A program made the position numbers and the translations under genes. Below the pieces are notes generated by a model. The model ran no database searches. It saw nothing but the letters and a program-made list of their open reading frames with translations, and was not told the DNA's origin. Shown here piece after piece: positions 36,395 through 47,970 of a stretch of DNA of 64,000 nt. Source of the stretch: Prosapia bicincta (Eukaryota; Arthropoda; Insecta; Hemiptera; Cercopidae); the NCBI GenBank assembly GCA_036971475.1, contig JBAIZL010000001.1, positions 148,787,044 through 148,851,043 on the forward strand, written 5' to 3'. The first letter of the stretch is position 1. Each line of letters begins with the position of its first letter.

Positions 36395-37672
36395 ATGTCA
36401 AAACCCGAGATAGATAAATTGATGGCCTATTTCAAGGCAAAGGAGGAAAAAGACAAAGAAGAGCGAGAGAAAGAGAAGGCGGAAGCGAAGCGATTGAGAG
36501 AGGAGGAGAAACAATTGAGAGAAAAAGAGAAGGAGGAAGTCAAACAAAGGGAGAAGGAGAGAGATGACAAAGAAAAACAATGGAGAGCGGAGGAGAAACA
36601 ATTGAGAGAGAAAGAGAAGGAGGAAGAAAAACGATGGAGAGCGGAAGAGAAACGATTAAGAGAGGAAGAGAGACAACTGAGAGAGAAGGAAAAAGCCGAA
36701 GAGAAAATAGAAAGACAACGGTTATGGGAGGCTTTCCAGGGAAAATTCGAAGACTATCAAAAAGAAAATGAGACTAAGACAAGTCATATATATGAGAAGT
36801 TAAGCGAACATGAGACAGAAATTGAGAGACTAAAAACTAAAACGGAAACAAAAACGGCTAAATTAAACGAGAAAGTACAGGATATCCAAGAGGACATTAA
36901 ATCGGTAAAGCAACAAGTTGCAAAGGTAAAGCAAACCGCTGGAGCGGGAATAGTAACACAAGTTTGCTTACCAAGGGTAATAGACAGGAACGGGGAGGCT
37001 ACGTACCGTAGGATTGAGTTCTGGGGGAATGACAAGGAAGATCCAATGACATTCCTAGAGGAAATAGAAGATCTATTTTCTGAAATAGACAATACTATGG
37101 ACGAGACTGCAAAATTAAGAATTGTAGAGCGATATTTGAAAGGGGCAGCGGATGCATGGTGGAAAGCCATAAAGAACAATACAGAAACTTATTCTGAATT
37201 CAGGCAGGAATTCACGGAGCATTTCTGGAGTTATCGCCAGCAGGATAGGGTACGCAGACAGATAAATCAAGGGCGCTACCATAATAATGGACCATACTCT
37301 ATGGCAGAGTATTTTATTATGATGGTAAACAGGGCGAAAAACTTAGACCCGATAATCCCAGAGAACCATCTAATTTTCATGTTAATGAAACATTTCGGGA
37401 GTAATGTTCAGCTAGCTAGTGTGGGGAACCCCACAAGTAACATCAAACAAGCGATAGTTTTCCTACAACAGCTAGACAGCGTTACTGATAACGGAAATGG
37501 TAATGGGAACGCTCAAAAAAGTCAACAGAGGCAGGTTGCTCCAAACCAACAACCTAACCCTAACCCAAGGTCCCATGGTGATACCGCAAAATACCAAGAG
37601 ACCAAGTATCCTAAAAACCCTCATCCTAAATCGCCTATCCCCGGACCAAGCGACCACAAGCCAAAAAACTAA
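36395..37672 (+). CDS. gag: Gag polyprotein of LTR retrotransposon (copy 2), 425 aa
   Basis: Identical protein to the copy 1 Gag: coiled-coil N-terminus rich in K/E/R (10-180), Gag core with YLKGAADAWW and FRQEFTEHFW (215-365), N/P/Q-rich tail without a zinc knuckle. The only base difference I noticed is G at 36,622 where copy 1 has A, in a third codon position and silent (Glu). Intact open frames in both copies argue against long residence as pseudogenes. Confidence 0.9.
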   Translation: MSKPEIDKLMAYFKAKEEKDKEEREKEKAEAKRLREEEKQLREKEKEEVKQREKERDDKEKQWRAEEKQLREKEKEEEKRWRAEEKRLREEERQLREKEKAEEKIERQRLWEAFQGKFEDYQKENETKTSHIYEKLSEHETEIERLKTKTETKTAKLNEKVQDIQEDIKSVKQQVAKVKQTAGAGIVTQVCLPRVIDRNGEATYRRIEFWGNDKEDPMTFLEEIEDLFSEIDNTMDETAKLRIVERYLKGAADAWWKAIKNNTETYSEFRQEFTEHFWSYRQQDRVRRQINQGRYHNNGPYSMAEYFIMMVNRAKNLDPIIPENHLIFMLMKHFGSNVQLASVGNPTSNIKQAIVFLQQLDSVTDNGNGNGNAQKSQQRQVAPNQQPNPNPRSHGDTAKYQETKYPKNPHPKSPIPGPSDHKPKN

Positions 37673-37726
37673 ATATAAGGATCTCTGGCAACAATCAGGG
37701 AGATAAGTTAACCAGGTTAGAGATCC
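37663..37726 (+). promoter_or_regulatory. Putative -1 ribosomal frameshift signal (copy 2)
   Basis: A AAA AAC (37,663-37,669), TAA, and the GGATCTCT/AGAGATCC stem (37,679-37,686 and 37,719-37,726), identical to copy 1. Confidence 0.75.
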
Positions 37727-39276
37727 GAAGCAATAAGAAGTTTAAAAAAATTCAGAGCGAGAGACCGAAGGAAAAGCCGGTTTACCATCATAATAAGATC
37801 AGGCTAGGCGGTTTTTCCATGTCTATTAGGGACGATTTGTTAGAGGAAAGAATTGACTCGGTTATAACACTAGAGAATATAGACCAGTGTCCAGTGATAG
37901 AGTGCGAAATTAAGGACCATAAGCTAATTGCACAAGTTGATACAGGTGCCCAAATGTCTGTGATTAAAACAGAAAAATACATAGCCCTAAAACAAAGCGG
38001 GAATTTATTCTATGAGCTACCTATAGCTAATGTAGCGATAGTCACAGCATTAGGGTCAACCTGTAAACGGGTCAAATTACAAACAATGCTACCTCTAACA
38101 TTAAACGGACACACAAAGGAATTTGTTTTCTTGATTGTGGACAATCTACGGGTTGACCTCATCTTGGGAGCAAATACTTTGTGTGCGTTAAAAGCCCGGA
38201 TAAACATGGAGAGATCGTTCATGACGTATGAAATTGATGGATATCTGCTGCACCAGGAGTTTCTTGTATCGAATAATAATAAAAATAATATAAAACAAGA
38301 GATAGGATGTAATAAAATTAATAAAATAACAAACAAAAATGCTAACAAAAATGTAATATGTTCCGACGTTACAAGCGGGGAACAGGAAATAAATATAATA
38401 GATTCGTCTTTTATAGACGGGCAAATTAACGACGGCAAATTAACACCTGTAGAGCCGACATTGGAGTGCCCGATAGTGAATAGCGTGCAGAAGGGGCTGT
38501 TCACGGGAAAGGATCAGGAAGATGGGTCCTTATGCGAGTTAGGCGATGACAAACTAAAAAATAAACAAACACGAAACAAAAATATGACTAAAAATGTAAA
38601 AAGTTCCACCGATACAAGCGGGGAACAAAAAATGAAATCAAAACAATTGTCAACGAATAAGGTTAAGAACGAGGTTACCAAAAATTTAAAGAACAAATTG
38701 TGCGAAAATTCGAGGAAGAGAGAATTATTGAACTGTGAAAGAACGGAATCAAGTAAGCTAACGGGATTAAACAAAGCAAAAAATGGGTTAACCAAACCTA
38801 TAACAAACAAATTAAATAATGACGAGGGAGGATTCAACGAATTAAATAAAAATGGCTACAAGCCGAAACAAATAAAATTCCAACAAGTTAGGGAAAGACC
38901 TAATTGTCGGGAAACAAATCCGTTAGACTTAACAAGAATTCCAAAGCACTTTAATTCTAACCAATCTTGCTTGAAAACGAAGTCCAAATTGTTTGCTAAA
39001 AATAAATTTAAAAGTAAATCTCACCAGTATAAAAATTATCAAAATAAACCAAGTAAAAATAAATCAAAAACAAAAATAAAATACAGGAATTACGCACAAT
39101 GGCGTAACACAAAACGCCGAAAGAAAATCAGAACGCGTAAAACATGTCTTAAAATAAATACGCTTAAATTGGAAAATACAAATAATCATTGCATTTTAAA
39201 TAAACAAGAAATGTTGAAGTTACCAGAATTGCTAAACAGTTATTCAGACGTGTTTGATGAAGAGTTTTATGAATGA
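37669..39276 (+). CDS. pro: Aspartic protease frame of LTR retrotransposon (copy 2), truncated pol
   Basis: Same product as copy 1: open in the -1 frame from the slip site, first ATG at 37,819, DTGA active site and ILGANTL partner motif, Lys/Asn-rich linker, and an end at the YSDVF segment that normally precedes RT. The same truncation at the same codon shows that pol was lost before the tandem array formed, so this is a lineage trait and not random decay of one copy. Confidence 0.85.
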   Translation, partial: LNIRISGNNQGDKLTRLEIRSNKKFKKIQSERPKEKPVYHHNKIRLGGFSMSIRDDLLEERIDSVITLENIDQCPVIECEIKDHKLIAQVDTGAQMSVIKTEKYIALKQSGNLFYELPIANVAIVTALGSTCKRVKLQTMLPLTLNGHTKEFVFLIVDNLRVDLILGANTLCALKARINMERSFMTYEIDGYLLHQEFLVSNNNKNNIKQEIGCNKINKITNKNANKNVICSDVTSGEQEINIIDSSFIDGQINDGKLTPVEPTLECPIVNSVQKGLFTGKDQEDGSLCELGDDKLKNKQTRNKNMTKNVKSSTDTSGEQKMKSKQLSTNKVKNEVTKNLKNKLCENSRKRELLNCERTESSKLTGLNKAKNGLTKPITNKLNNDEGGFNELNKNGYKPKQIKFQQVRERPNCRETNPLDLTRIPKHFNSNQSCLKTKSKLFAKNKFKSKSHQYKNYQNKPSKNKSKTKIKYRNYAQWRNTKRRKKIRTRKTCLKINTLKLENTNNHCILNKQEMLKLPELLNSYSDVFDEEFYE

Positions 39277-40998
39277 GTAAAAAATATTTTAAAACTAAAT
39301 ACTATTAAGAAAGGCAGTACAAATAAATAACCGCTGTACTTTTAAATAAACCAGAATTGTCTAGGTTGAAATAATTTATAACAAAGTATTCAGATGTTTG
39401 AATGAAAGACCCACTGAGTCGAACAAATGTAAACAAAGGCTCAAGGTTAAGGGCAATCACTTGTGTTTGTAAACACAGCCACAATGAAGTATCCGGTGGA
39501 CGGGCGGGGAACGAGTTTATAAAAACATTCCTTGTAACAAAATAAGCCGGACGTACCAAAATGTATTTAAAACAGGACAAAGTCAATAGGATGTTCTACG
39601 GATATTCCAAAAATGTTTAATGGAAATGTTTAAGGGATATGAAACAAACTCAGGAACAATAACCTGATTTGTTACAATTAATCAAATCAACTGTGTCAAT
39701 AATTATAAAATATCTTGTAATGTATTCTGTAGAATTGTATATGATGTTAAAAACGTTGAGAAGTTTTATGACGGGTAAAGGGATTCTAGAATGTGATCTT
39801 TACACTGATTATAATAAAAATACGGAAATGCCAAATTAAAATATTGTTCAATAATAGAACCAGTACGCGAGCGATAAGCTAACTTAGGCAGGAATCAAAT
39901 TGTCAGAATGATTAACAAAATGATTTAATGTAAAAACAAGAATAAGCGGTAATTGAATAAGGCTAAATCTAGACTTTAAGATTAGCTACTTATTTGTAAA
40001 GGGACGAATGTTAAAATCTAAAACAAACTATTTAATAACTAAATCAACATTACAAAAGTATTATTCAGGAAGTCTTTGTGTATATTGAGCAAACATTGCC
40101 GAGCTACCTCCACTACGTAAATCAAACAAGCGGGTTAAATCAGGCAACAATCAGGCAGATAGCAGGCGAATCTTAATGACTTGTACAACAAATACGCGGA
40201 CAGACTTTTGCAAAATCAAACAAGAAATTTCTGTGCATGAAATAGTGGGTCGTTAGATCAGACTATCACTGTACAATATAAAACAAGAAAACTTGTGTAT
40301 TGACGATCAAGGTCGCAACACTTAGAAACTTTGCATTAAAATAAGAAGCAATCGAGATTATCAAGTGAACTTCGATAATCTGGACACAAGCCAGTTTTAT
40401 AAACTGTACAATCCAAAGATAGAGAATTTAAAAAGCAAGGTTCGTTCCGTTTAATATGATAAGTAGAATTGTTGTATTAGAATGTTTACAAGCCAGCTCA
40501 TTGACCTTGCCAGGTAGTTTGGAATGTAGAATCCACGCAATAGTTAGCCGCTAGGAAAGGTTTATCAGAAAATAAACAAATTAAACTAGATAAACTGTAC
40601 TTCCACAGCTGACACAATAATACGTAATAGTTAAGATATGAATGGAATATGTTTAAAAAATAGTATTGTAAGATTAGTTAGGTTTTTAATTGCAAGTCAT
40701 TGTTTTTAAAGCCATAACTAGTATAAAATGAAATTGACGTGGTAAATATATAAAGGAAATGACAGCCATCAGTGTGGTGAATAATGTGTAATTTGACAAA
40801 ATAAAAGTTAGTGTAAACAAAAGTGACTAATAAATTACTAATTGACTTGTGTTTGAAGTGTTTCAGGGTGAAAACTTCTCAAGAGACAAGAGAATAATAA
40901 TAAGAAAATTTTGTAATAGGATAAGATAGTTTAAGTAATAATAAGATAAGGAATTGGTAAAAAACATTTTAACAAAGTAAAAATATTTTTAACCTCTC
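39277..40998 (+). other. Non-coding tail replacing pol (copy 2)
   Basis: Same about 1.7 kb tail as in copy 1, including the degenerate second YSDVF-like segment at about 39,336-39,403. Confidence 0.7.
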
Positions 40999-41010
40999 AA
41001 ACGGGGAAAT
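40999..41010 (+). other. Polypurine tract (copy 2)
   Basis: AAACGGGGAAAT directly before LTR3, as in copy 1. Confidence 0.65.
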
Positions 41011-43030
41011 TGCAACGGGGTGAGAGGCCGTCGCAAGTGGGAAATAAGTAATTTCCTGTTGTTTAGAAATAAAGCTGTTTTTAAAATAATCAAGTAGGGA
41101 ATTATACAATTATTAAAGAGGGAAAAATTAAATAGAACAGTAAATAGAATAGTTAAGCCACATTAAAGAATGTTATAAAATAAAGTTGTAATAACTAACT
41201 AAATTTGAACATCGAGAGTGAAGCGAAAAAATTCTAAGTGCCTAAAAAAGCTATTTTTCGAACCAAACCACGTAGAACTTTCATCGACATTTCAAAAGAA
41301 CCACAATAACCTAGAATGAACATTAAAGAAAACAGAATTCAAAAAACTTAAGAAACAAAAAAGTTACAGCCGTTTAAATAAAATAGACATTTTTCAGTGT
41401 TCTAAAATTAATTATCAAACTATGCAAGCTAAAACAGATTCGTTGCCCGACTTGCCTGTACAAGGAATAAATCGAGCGATAGCAAACTTGCAGGCGGGGT
41501 GCGGTAGGTTGAATTCACCGCTATATATACTTGGTCTCTAAGCCTTTAGAGACAGTCTGTAAAAATTTTCTAACACGAGGTGCCGCGGGACGCTATGCTG
41601 GACCGCGAGTAGAGACCGTCAGCAGGCCAGATGGACGATAACCTCAGCGCTTTCGACATCCAGGACCACCAAGGATGAAGGCTCCAGACTCAGCCTCCAG
41701 GACGCTCGAATAGAGGGAGACCACCACCGACGAACCAGGGATGGCGACTTCCGGTGTCCAAGGACCAGGGAATCCAGACGAGGGACCCCAAGGACCGGCA
41801 AGAACATCTTTGGCAAGTCATTTTCTTTATTCGAAATCAGTCACGTCAAATTTAGTTAGTTAATTTTATTAAATTCAAACAAATTTGCAAGCTTAAAACA
41901 ATGACTTCACTCTTTATAAAATTTAAATAAATTGTATGCTAAGTAAATGAATTTATGTGCTCAGAATATTTAAAATAATGAATATTAAAATTACAAAAGA
42001 TTTTTGGCCATAAGCCGTTTATTTAAAGAAAATGAGAAATTTTCGAATATTATAAATTTAAAAATTAAAGGTCATAAGTTATGAATTTACCAATTCCATA
42101 TAGGAGATAAAATATTATTATGTGTAATTTTGAAAATGATTTTATGTTAATGTAAATGTAATAAATCTATATGCAAAGTATAATTTTTTAAAGCATAAGA
42201 AACAAGAAGTAACTCAGTGAATTGTTTTGCTAATATAATTGTGTAATACTTTGAAGGATAAATTTTCTTTTTTATTTCAATAAATAGAGTTAAATATGTC
42301 ATAAAAATCAAGATTATTTGCATTCCATCCTGTGTCAAATAACCAATAAAAACTGTTTAGCTTTTTCCAACTAATATAAAAATGATTATCAAATCAGTAA
42401 ACAAATTTAATTAAATTTCATTAAATGGCAATAGATAAAGCCTAATGTTTTAAAGAGTTTCTCTCTACTAATCTCATGAGCTAGTCTAAAGATTAGTTGG
42501 TTTTTTGTAATAAAAGTCCAGAGATTTATCTACTGGCAGATTGTGTTTAAGAGGACACAGGAGCCTTTTAAAATAGGTATTTTTAAACACAATCATATTT
42601 TGCACGTTCCCTTGCTGTTTCTGCAGATCATCATCAGGTGGTAAGACTCTGTGTGTATTATGTGTATTTTTCTAAATGTGTTTCTTTCCAGCTGACTATT
42701 AATTTGACATGTGTGACTATACTTAGACCATACACAATTGATAAACTTATTTAGGAGGGTTTATATGTATTTTAAATAGTAGTCAGCGGGAATAGGCTTG
42801 TTGTGGGTTTGGCCCTACGAGCAGGAAACATACACTTTACTCTGGGAGTTTAGCACGGTTTTACCAGCAGGGTGATAGGCAGAGGTTTGGTTGTTTATAA
42901 ATATGTTTTCTTGTAAACAATTAAATTTTAGTATTCTGCAAGAAAGGTTTTAAACAACACAACAAAACGACCGCGTGGAGCTGCGGTGGTAGGGAAGGTA
43001 GAGGTTAGGTAAGGTGGGGGGGGACGTTGC

Positions 43031-43031
<1 letters not shown>
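41011..43031 (+). repeat. 3' LTR (LTR3), 2,021 bp
   Basis: Same start, end and internal landmarks as LTR1 and LTR2. It ends GTTGCA directly against the (AC)n right flank. Confidence 0.93.

Positions 43032-43120
<89 letters not shown>
43032..43120. repeat. (AC)n(TA)n right flank of the LTR element
   Basis: About 19 AC units then about 26 TA units. It is the continuation of the microsatellite cut by the insertion at 27,124/27,125. Confidence 0.95.
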
Positions 43121-43124
<4 letters not shown>

Positions 43125-43305
43125 TAACTGACGATATTCAAACACTAGAATTAATTAATAATTTTTAATGCCTCAAAACCTTTCCTTGGTGAACCGTTCT
43201 AATATCATCATTATTAATTTATTACTGTTGACGTTTGTAGTGTTTACAAACGAAAGCCTTGAGTAATAAAAATTAATGTATAACTCTTGTATTTAAACAC
43301 CTCAG
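43121..43305 (-). repeat. Degenerate foldback-family element
   Basis: AAAATAACTGACGATATTCAAACACTAGAATTA at the left and an inverse-like right end (AACTCTTGTATTTAAACACC) echo family C arms. The middle has CCTTTCCTTGGTGAACCGTTC...ATCATCATT, a worn form of the minus-strand hammerhead-like core (GATGAT ... GGAAAGG). It abuts the (TA)n tract. Confidence 0.5.
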
Positions 43306-43993
43306 TCGTTTGCAATATATATATATAATGATACGAATTTCTTCTCGAATGGAAAATATGATAAACAGTTACCATCCGGAGTACATAGGTTCATTTTATA
43401 GTGAAAAACAACACTCCGCAAGTACCTTTCTAGTTAATTATAACCTCCTTATTGGGGAATCTAAGGTTAAGAAATTTATTATATATTCGGATAACACGCT
43501 GAAGTAACTATGCGTGACAGCTAAAATGAGGGTGAATTATTTCTAAAGCTACTGTTTATTAGAGTAAGTTATTCCCAGGTTATTCCAATGAATCGCTGTA
43601 AACTTCATTTGGGTGTTGAAGACGCGTTACTGTCTCTTTTGATTGGTTATAACAAAAATATGCCGTTATTTTAGGAAATAAAAAAGAAATATTTGAAATT
43701 TATTCTAATCTTACTCAAGCTATAATACAAATCTGTTCCTGTAGATTAAGAAAGACCATACAATATTTTAACTTCCGTTTAATATAGTCCCACATATTTC
43801 ATTTCCTAACACGGTCAGAACTGTACAAAGTGTTTCAACTATTCATTTGGTTAAAAAAATATTTTTATTAGTCGTTTTACAAAATGTTAAAAGTTTACAT
43901 GTAACAATGACTGCGAGAAAAATATAAAATTCCAATATGTATATATAAATATATATATATTAAATATGGTGATATGTTTTCTTGTATATATAG
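43306..43993. other. AT-rich sequence; flank of the 44 kb palindrome
   Basis: No gene. The last part (from about 43,960, AAATATGGTGATATGTTTTC) recurs inverted near 17,500-17,540, so the repeat family extends outside the palindrome. Confidence 0.5.
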
Positions 43994-44042
43994 TTAATAA
44001 ATTAAAAATATTTCAAAAACAAGAATACTTTTAATGAATATA

Positions 44043-44094
44043 TTTATTCAAAGCTTTTCGCCGATAAAATAGTATCAGCATCTTCAGGAAAAAA
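44043..44094 (-). ncRNA. Candidate hammerhead ribozyme, family B left arm
   Basis: Exact mirror of the plus-strand motif at 44,192-44,243, readable on the minus strand. Transcripts from either strand would therefore carry it. Confidence 0.55.
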
Positions 44095-44191
44095 ATTATC
44101 TAATAAAATACTTTTACAAAATTAAATCATATGTCTGTATGATTTAATTACACATATGATTTAATTTTGTAAAAGTATTTTATTAGATAAT

Positions 44192-44243
44192 TTTTTTCCT
44201 GAAGATGCTGATACTATTTTATCGGCGAAAAGCTTTGAATAAA
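44192..44243 (+). ncRNA. Candidate hammerhead ribozyme, family B right arm
   Basis: Helix I TTTTTTC (44,192-44,198), core CTGAAGA (44,199-44,205), extra T (44,206), helix II GCTGAT/ATCGGC (44,207-44,212 and 44,221-44,226; 6 bp with one T-G), GAAA (44,227-44,230), AGCTTT with cleavage T at 44,236, helix I GAATAAA (44,237-44,243; 6 of 7 pairs). This is the best-formed example in the window. Such motifs are established in terminal repeats of Penelope-like retroelements, a plausible parent family. A perfect palindrome may trap the RNA in the competing long hairpin. Confidence 0.55.
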
Positions 44244-44292
44244 TATATTCATTAAAAGTATTCTTGTTTTTGAAATATTTTTAATTTATTAA

Positions 44293-44309
44293 ATATATAT
44301 ATCTATCTA

Positions 44310-44374
<65 letters not shown>
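44293..44374. repeat. (TA)n microsatellite with (ATCT)n start
   Basis: ATATATCTATCTATCT and then about 33 TA units. Confidence 0.95.

Positions 44375-46021
<1,647 letters not shown>

Positions 46022-46070
<49 letters not shown>
46022..46070. repeat. (TA)n microsatellite
   Basis: About 23 TA units preceding the LINE fragment. Confidence 0.95.
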
Positions 46071-46074
<4 letters not shown>

Positions 46075-46153
46075 TTAACTTTGCAACACTGTTTTGTTGT
46101 ATTACGTTTTCGCGAACACTATAGTTCACTTAAACAAAATTCATACTTTGTAT

Positions 46154-46893
46154 TTATGCGAGTCGACTTTCAAGGATATTCATTACTTGTCTCCATTTTC
46201 CAGCATCAACTCAGACTCTCTAGCATTTACTGTGCCTGGTCACTGCGGAATATTTGGAAACACTAAAGCAGATGAAGGTGCAAAATTAGCTACAAGTATG
46301 GTACCATCGACACAACGTGTGATGGCATCAAATTTTGTATGCAATGTTAAAACTATATTATTCTCTGTTTGGAACGAAAAATGGCAATATAGAAACTAGC
46401 TGAGGGATATCAAAAATACCTTCCGACCATGGAGGACATCCGTTCGAATCGTAGGGAGGAAGCGGTGGTTACTCGACTTCGCATCGGCCACTCTGTTAAC
46501 GCATGGATGGTTGATGCGACATGAGGATCCACCACTATGTCCGTTTTGTAGAAGTAATATTACTGCTTGATTGTGATGAGTTGAGCGATTTTTATATACG
46601 TTACGATCTTCGAGATAGTTTAAAGGTGGTTTTAAGGGACGATGTCACGGCTATCGACCGTGCCATCGCTTTCTTAAGCCACCTAGTTACAATTAGTATT
46701 ATACATTTATTTTATTTTATTTTGTTTAGTTTGATTAGTTTTATTTTGTAACAATTATTTTTTTAGGCAATGATAACCTTGATGGGTTTTTTCCTGGAAA
46801 AAAAACCAAAAAAAACAATACTGAGACAGTCTCAGATGACGCTCGAAAATGCAACACATAACTAAAGTCCTTGAATGTCGACTCGCATATATC
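46154..46893. repeat. Inverted repeat bracketing the LINE fragment
   Basis: ATGCGAGTCGACTTTCAAGGA (about 46,156-46,176) and its inverse GTCCTTGAATGTCGACTCGCAT (about 46,870-46,891) match with one mismatch. They lie outside the LINE homology on either side. Confidence 0.7.
46180..46750 (+). pseudogene. Decayed 3' end of a LINE ORF2 (RNase H and C-terminal zinc-knuckle region)
   Basis: Three frames supply successive parts of one protein end. VPGHCGIFGNTKADEGAK (from about 46,230) is the last conserved motif of the RNase H domain. REEAVVTRLRIGH (about 46,455-46,493) is followed, after a +1 shift, by LTHGWLM..EDPPLCPFC (about 46,496-46,545). Finally LLDCDELSDFYIRYD...SLKVVL (about 46,557-46,640) comes after another shift. 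This order is that of RNase H-containing non-LTR retrotransposons (I/R1/LOA-like groups). Stops and at least two frameshifts make it nonfunctional, and RT and endonuclease are missing, as expected for 5' truncation. An A-rich region (about 46,780-46,818) may be the remains of the tail. Confidence 0.8.
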
Positions 46894-46941
46894 TACAAAG
46901 TAAGATTATTAATTAAGAATATTGTAGTGTAAGAACATTGT

Positions 46942-46942
46942 A

Positions 46943-47000
<58 letters not shown>
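46942..47000. repeat. (TA)n microsatellite
   Basis: About 28 TA units. Confidence 0.95.
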
Positions 47001-47006
<6 letters not shown>

Positions 47007-47113
47007 ACTGAGGTCACTTAAATAAAAGAATCATTTTTAAATATTGTTCATTATAAATATTAATAAATAATTATTCTATTTCAATAACCTCAAATGTTTT
47101 TTACTATACAAAA

Positions 47114-47117
<4 letters not shown>
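47001..47117. repeat. Degenerate foldback-family element between (TA)n tracts
   Basis: AAAACAACTGAGGTCACTT...AAAGAAT on the left and ATTCTATTTCAATAACCTCAAATGTTTT on the right are imperfect inverted ends resembling family C (AAAACAACATAGGTTATTC). The centre has lost the hammerhead-like core. Confidence 0.5.

Positions 47118-47151
<34 letters not shown>
47118..47151. repeat. (TA)n microsatellite
   Basis: About 16 TA units. Confidence 0.9.
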
Positions 47152-47152
<1 letters not shown>

Positions 47153-47555
47153 GAATAACAGCATCTTTATATTGAGTTATTTGATTGTATCTTTATTAAT
47201 AACAACTGTAACGTTTTATTAACTGTATAATTAGTTTACAAATAATAATTTTCAGGTTACGCGTTAATTTTTACATTCTAGAAACAAATTAATCATAGGA
47301 TATCTATTCCAATATACGTTACCACACTAACTATACATGAAATTATCGTTAAGTTGAATTTACTAGTTTTTTTAATAGCAAATAATATAACAACTAATAC
47401 AACTGTGTTGTAATATTTTAGTTTTATTTATAAATCCCCGTTACTATGACATGAACATTTCGTTACAGTCATTATATACATTTTAATTGCAAATTAACTG
47501 TCTACAAAGGAAATTGTTTGTTTAGTTTAATTTAATCGTCTAAATGATTACTCAG
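47152..47555. other. AT-rich sequence without recognisable feature
   Basis: Nothing supported. Confidence 0.45.
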
Positions 47556-47970
47556 AAACCTTTAGTAAATACACGTGCACAAACCTTTAATAAATACGCG
47601 TGCACAAACCTTTAATAAATACACGTTCACAAACCTTTAATAAATACACGTGCACAAGCCTTTAGTAAATACACGTGCACAAGCCTTTAGTAAATACACG
47701 TGCACAAACCTTTAATAAATACACGTGCACAAACCTTCAATAAATACACGTGCACAAACCTTTAATAAATACACGTGCACAAGCCTTTAGTAAATACACG
47801 TGCACAAACCTTTAGTAAATACACGTGCACAAACCTTTAGTAAATGCACCTGCACAAACCTTTAATAAATACACGTGCACAAACCCTTAGTAAATACACG
47901 TGCACAAAACTTTAATAAATACACGTGCACAAACCTTTAATAAATACACGTGCACAAGCCTTTAATAAAT
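47556..47970. repeat. 25 bp minisatellite with CACGTG in nearly every unit
   Basis: The unit is AAACCTTTAATAAATACACGTGCAC, with A/G variation at AAACC/AAGCC and AATAAAT/AGTAAAT. There are about 16.6 units in strict 25 bp register. ACACGTGCAC contains the CACGTG E-box palindrome and the GTGCAC palindrome. A few units carry CACGTTC, CGCGTGC or CACCTGC variants. Confidence 0.95.

Larger units (their letters stand above)
27125..43031 (+). mobile_element. Tandem LTR retrotransposon: three LTRs, two pol-less internal regions
   Basis: Order: LTR (27,125-29,145), internal (29,146-34,067), LTR (34,068-36,088), internal (36,089-41,010), LTR (41,011-43,031). All features shift by exactly 6,943 bp between copies. 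LTRs begin TGCAAC and end GTTGCA, a 6 bp terminal inverted repeat. Internal regions have a tRNA-Lys primer site, gag, a protease frame in -1 phase, about 1.7 kb without a frame, and a short polypurine tract. RT, RNase H and integrase are absent, so mobility would need another element's pol. Gag and aspartic protease resemble Ty3/gypsy-type elements, but without RT the clade is unproven. I noticed only one substitution between the internal copies (A at 29,679, G at 36,622), so the array is very young, or an assembly duplication. Confidence 0.93.
43994..44292. repeat. Perfect palindrome, 141 bp arms, family B
   Basis: 43,994-44,134 and 44,152-44,292 are exact reverse complements by my reading, separated by 17 nt (44,135-44,151). 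The next base outside each arm does not pair. Each arm holds a full hammerhead-like core. A long (TA)n tract follows (44,309-44,374). Perfect 141 bp arms are unstable in most genomes, which suggests recent origin. Confidence 0.95.
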
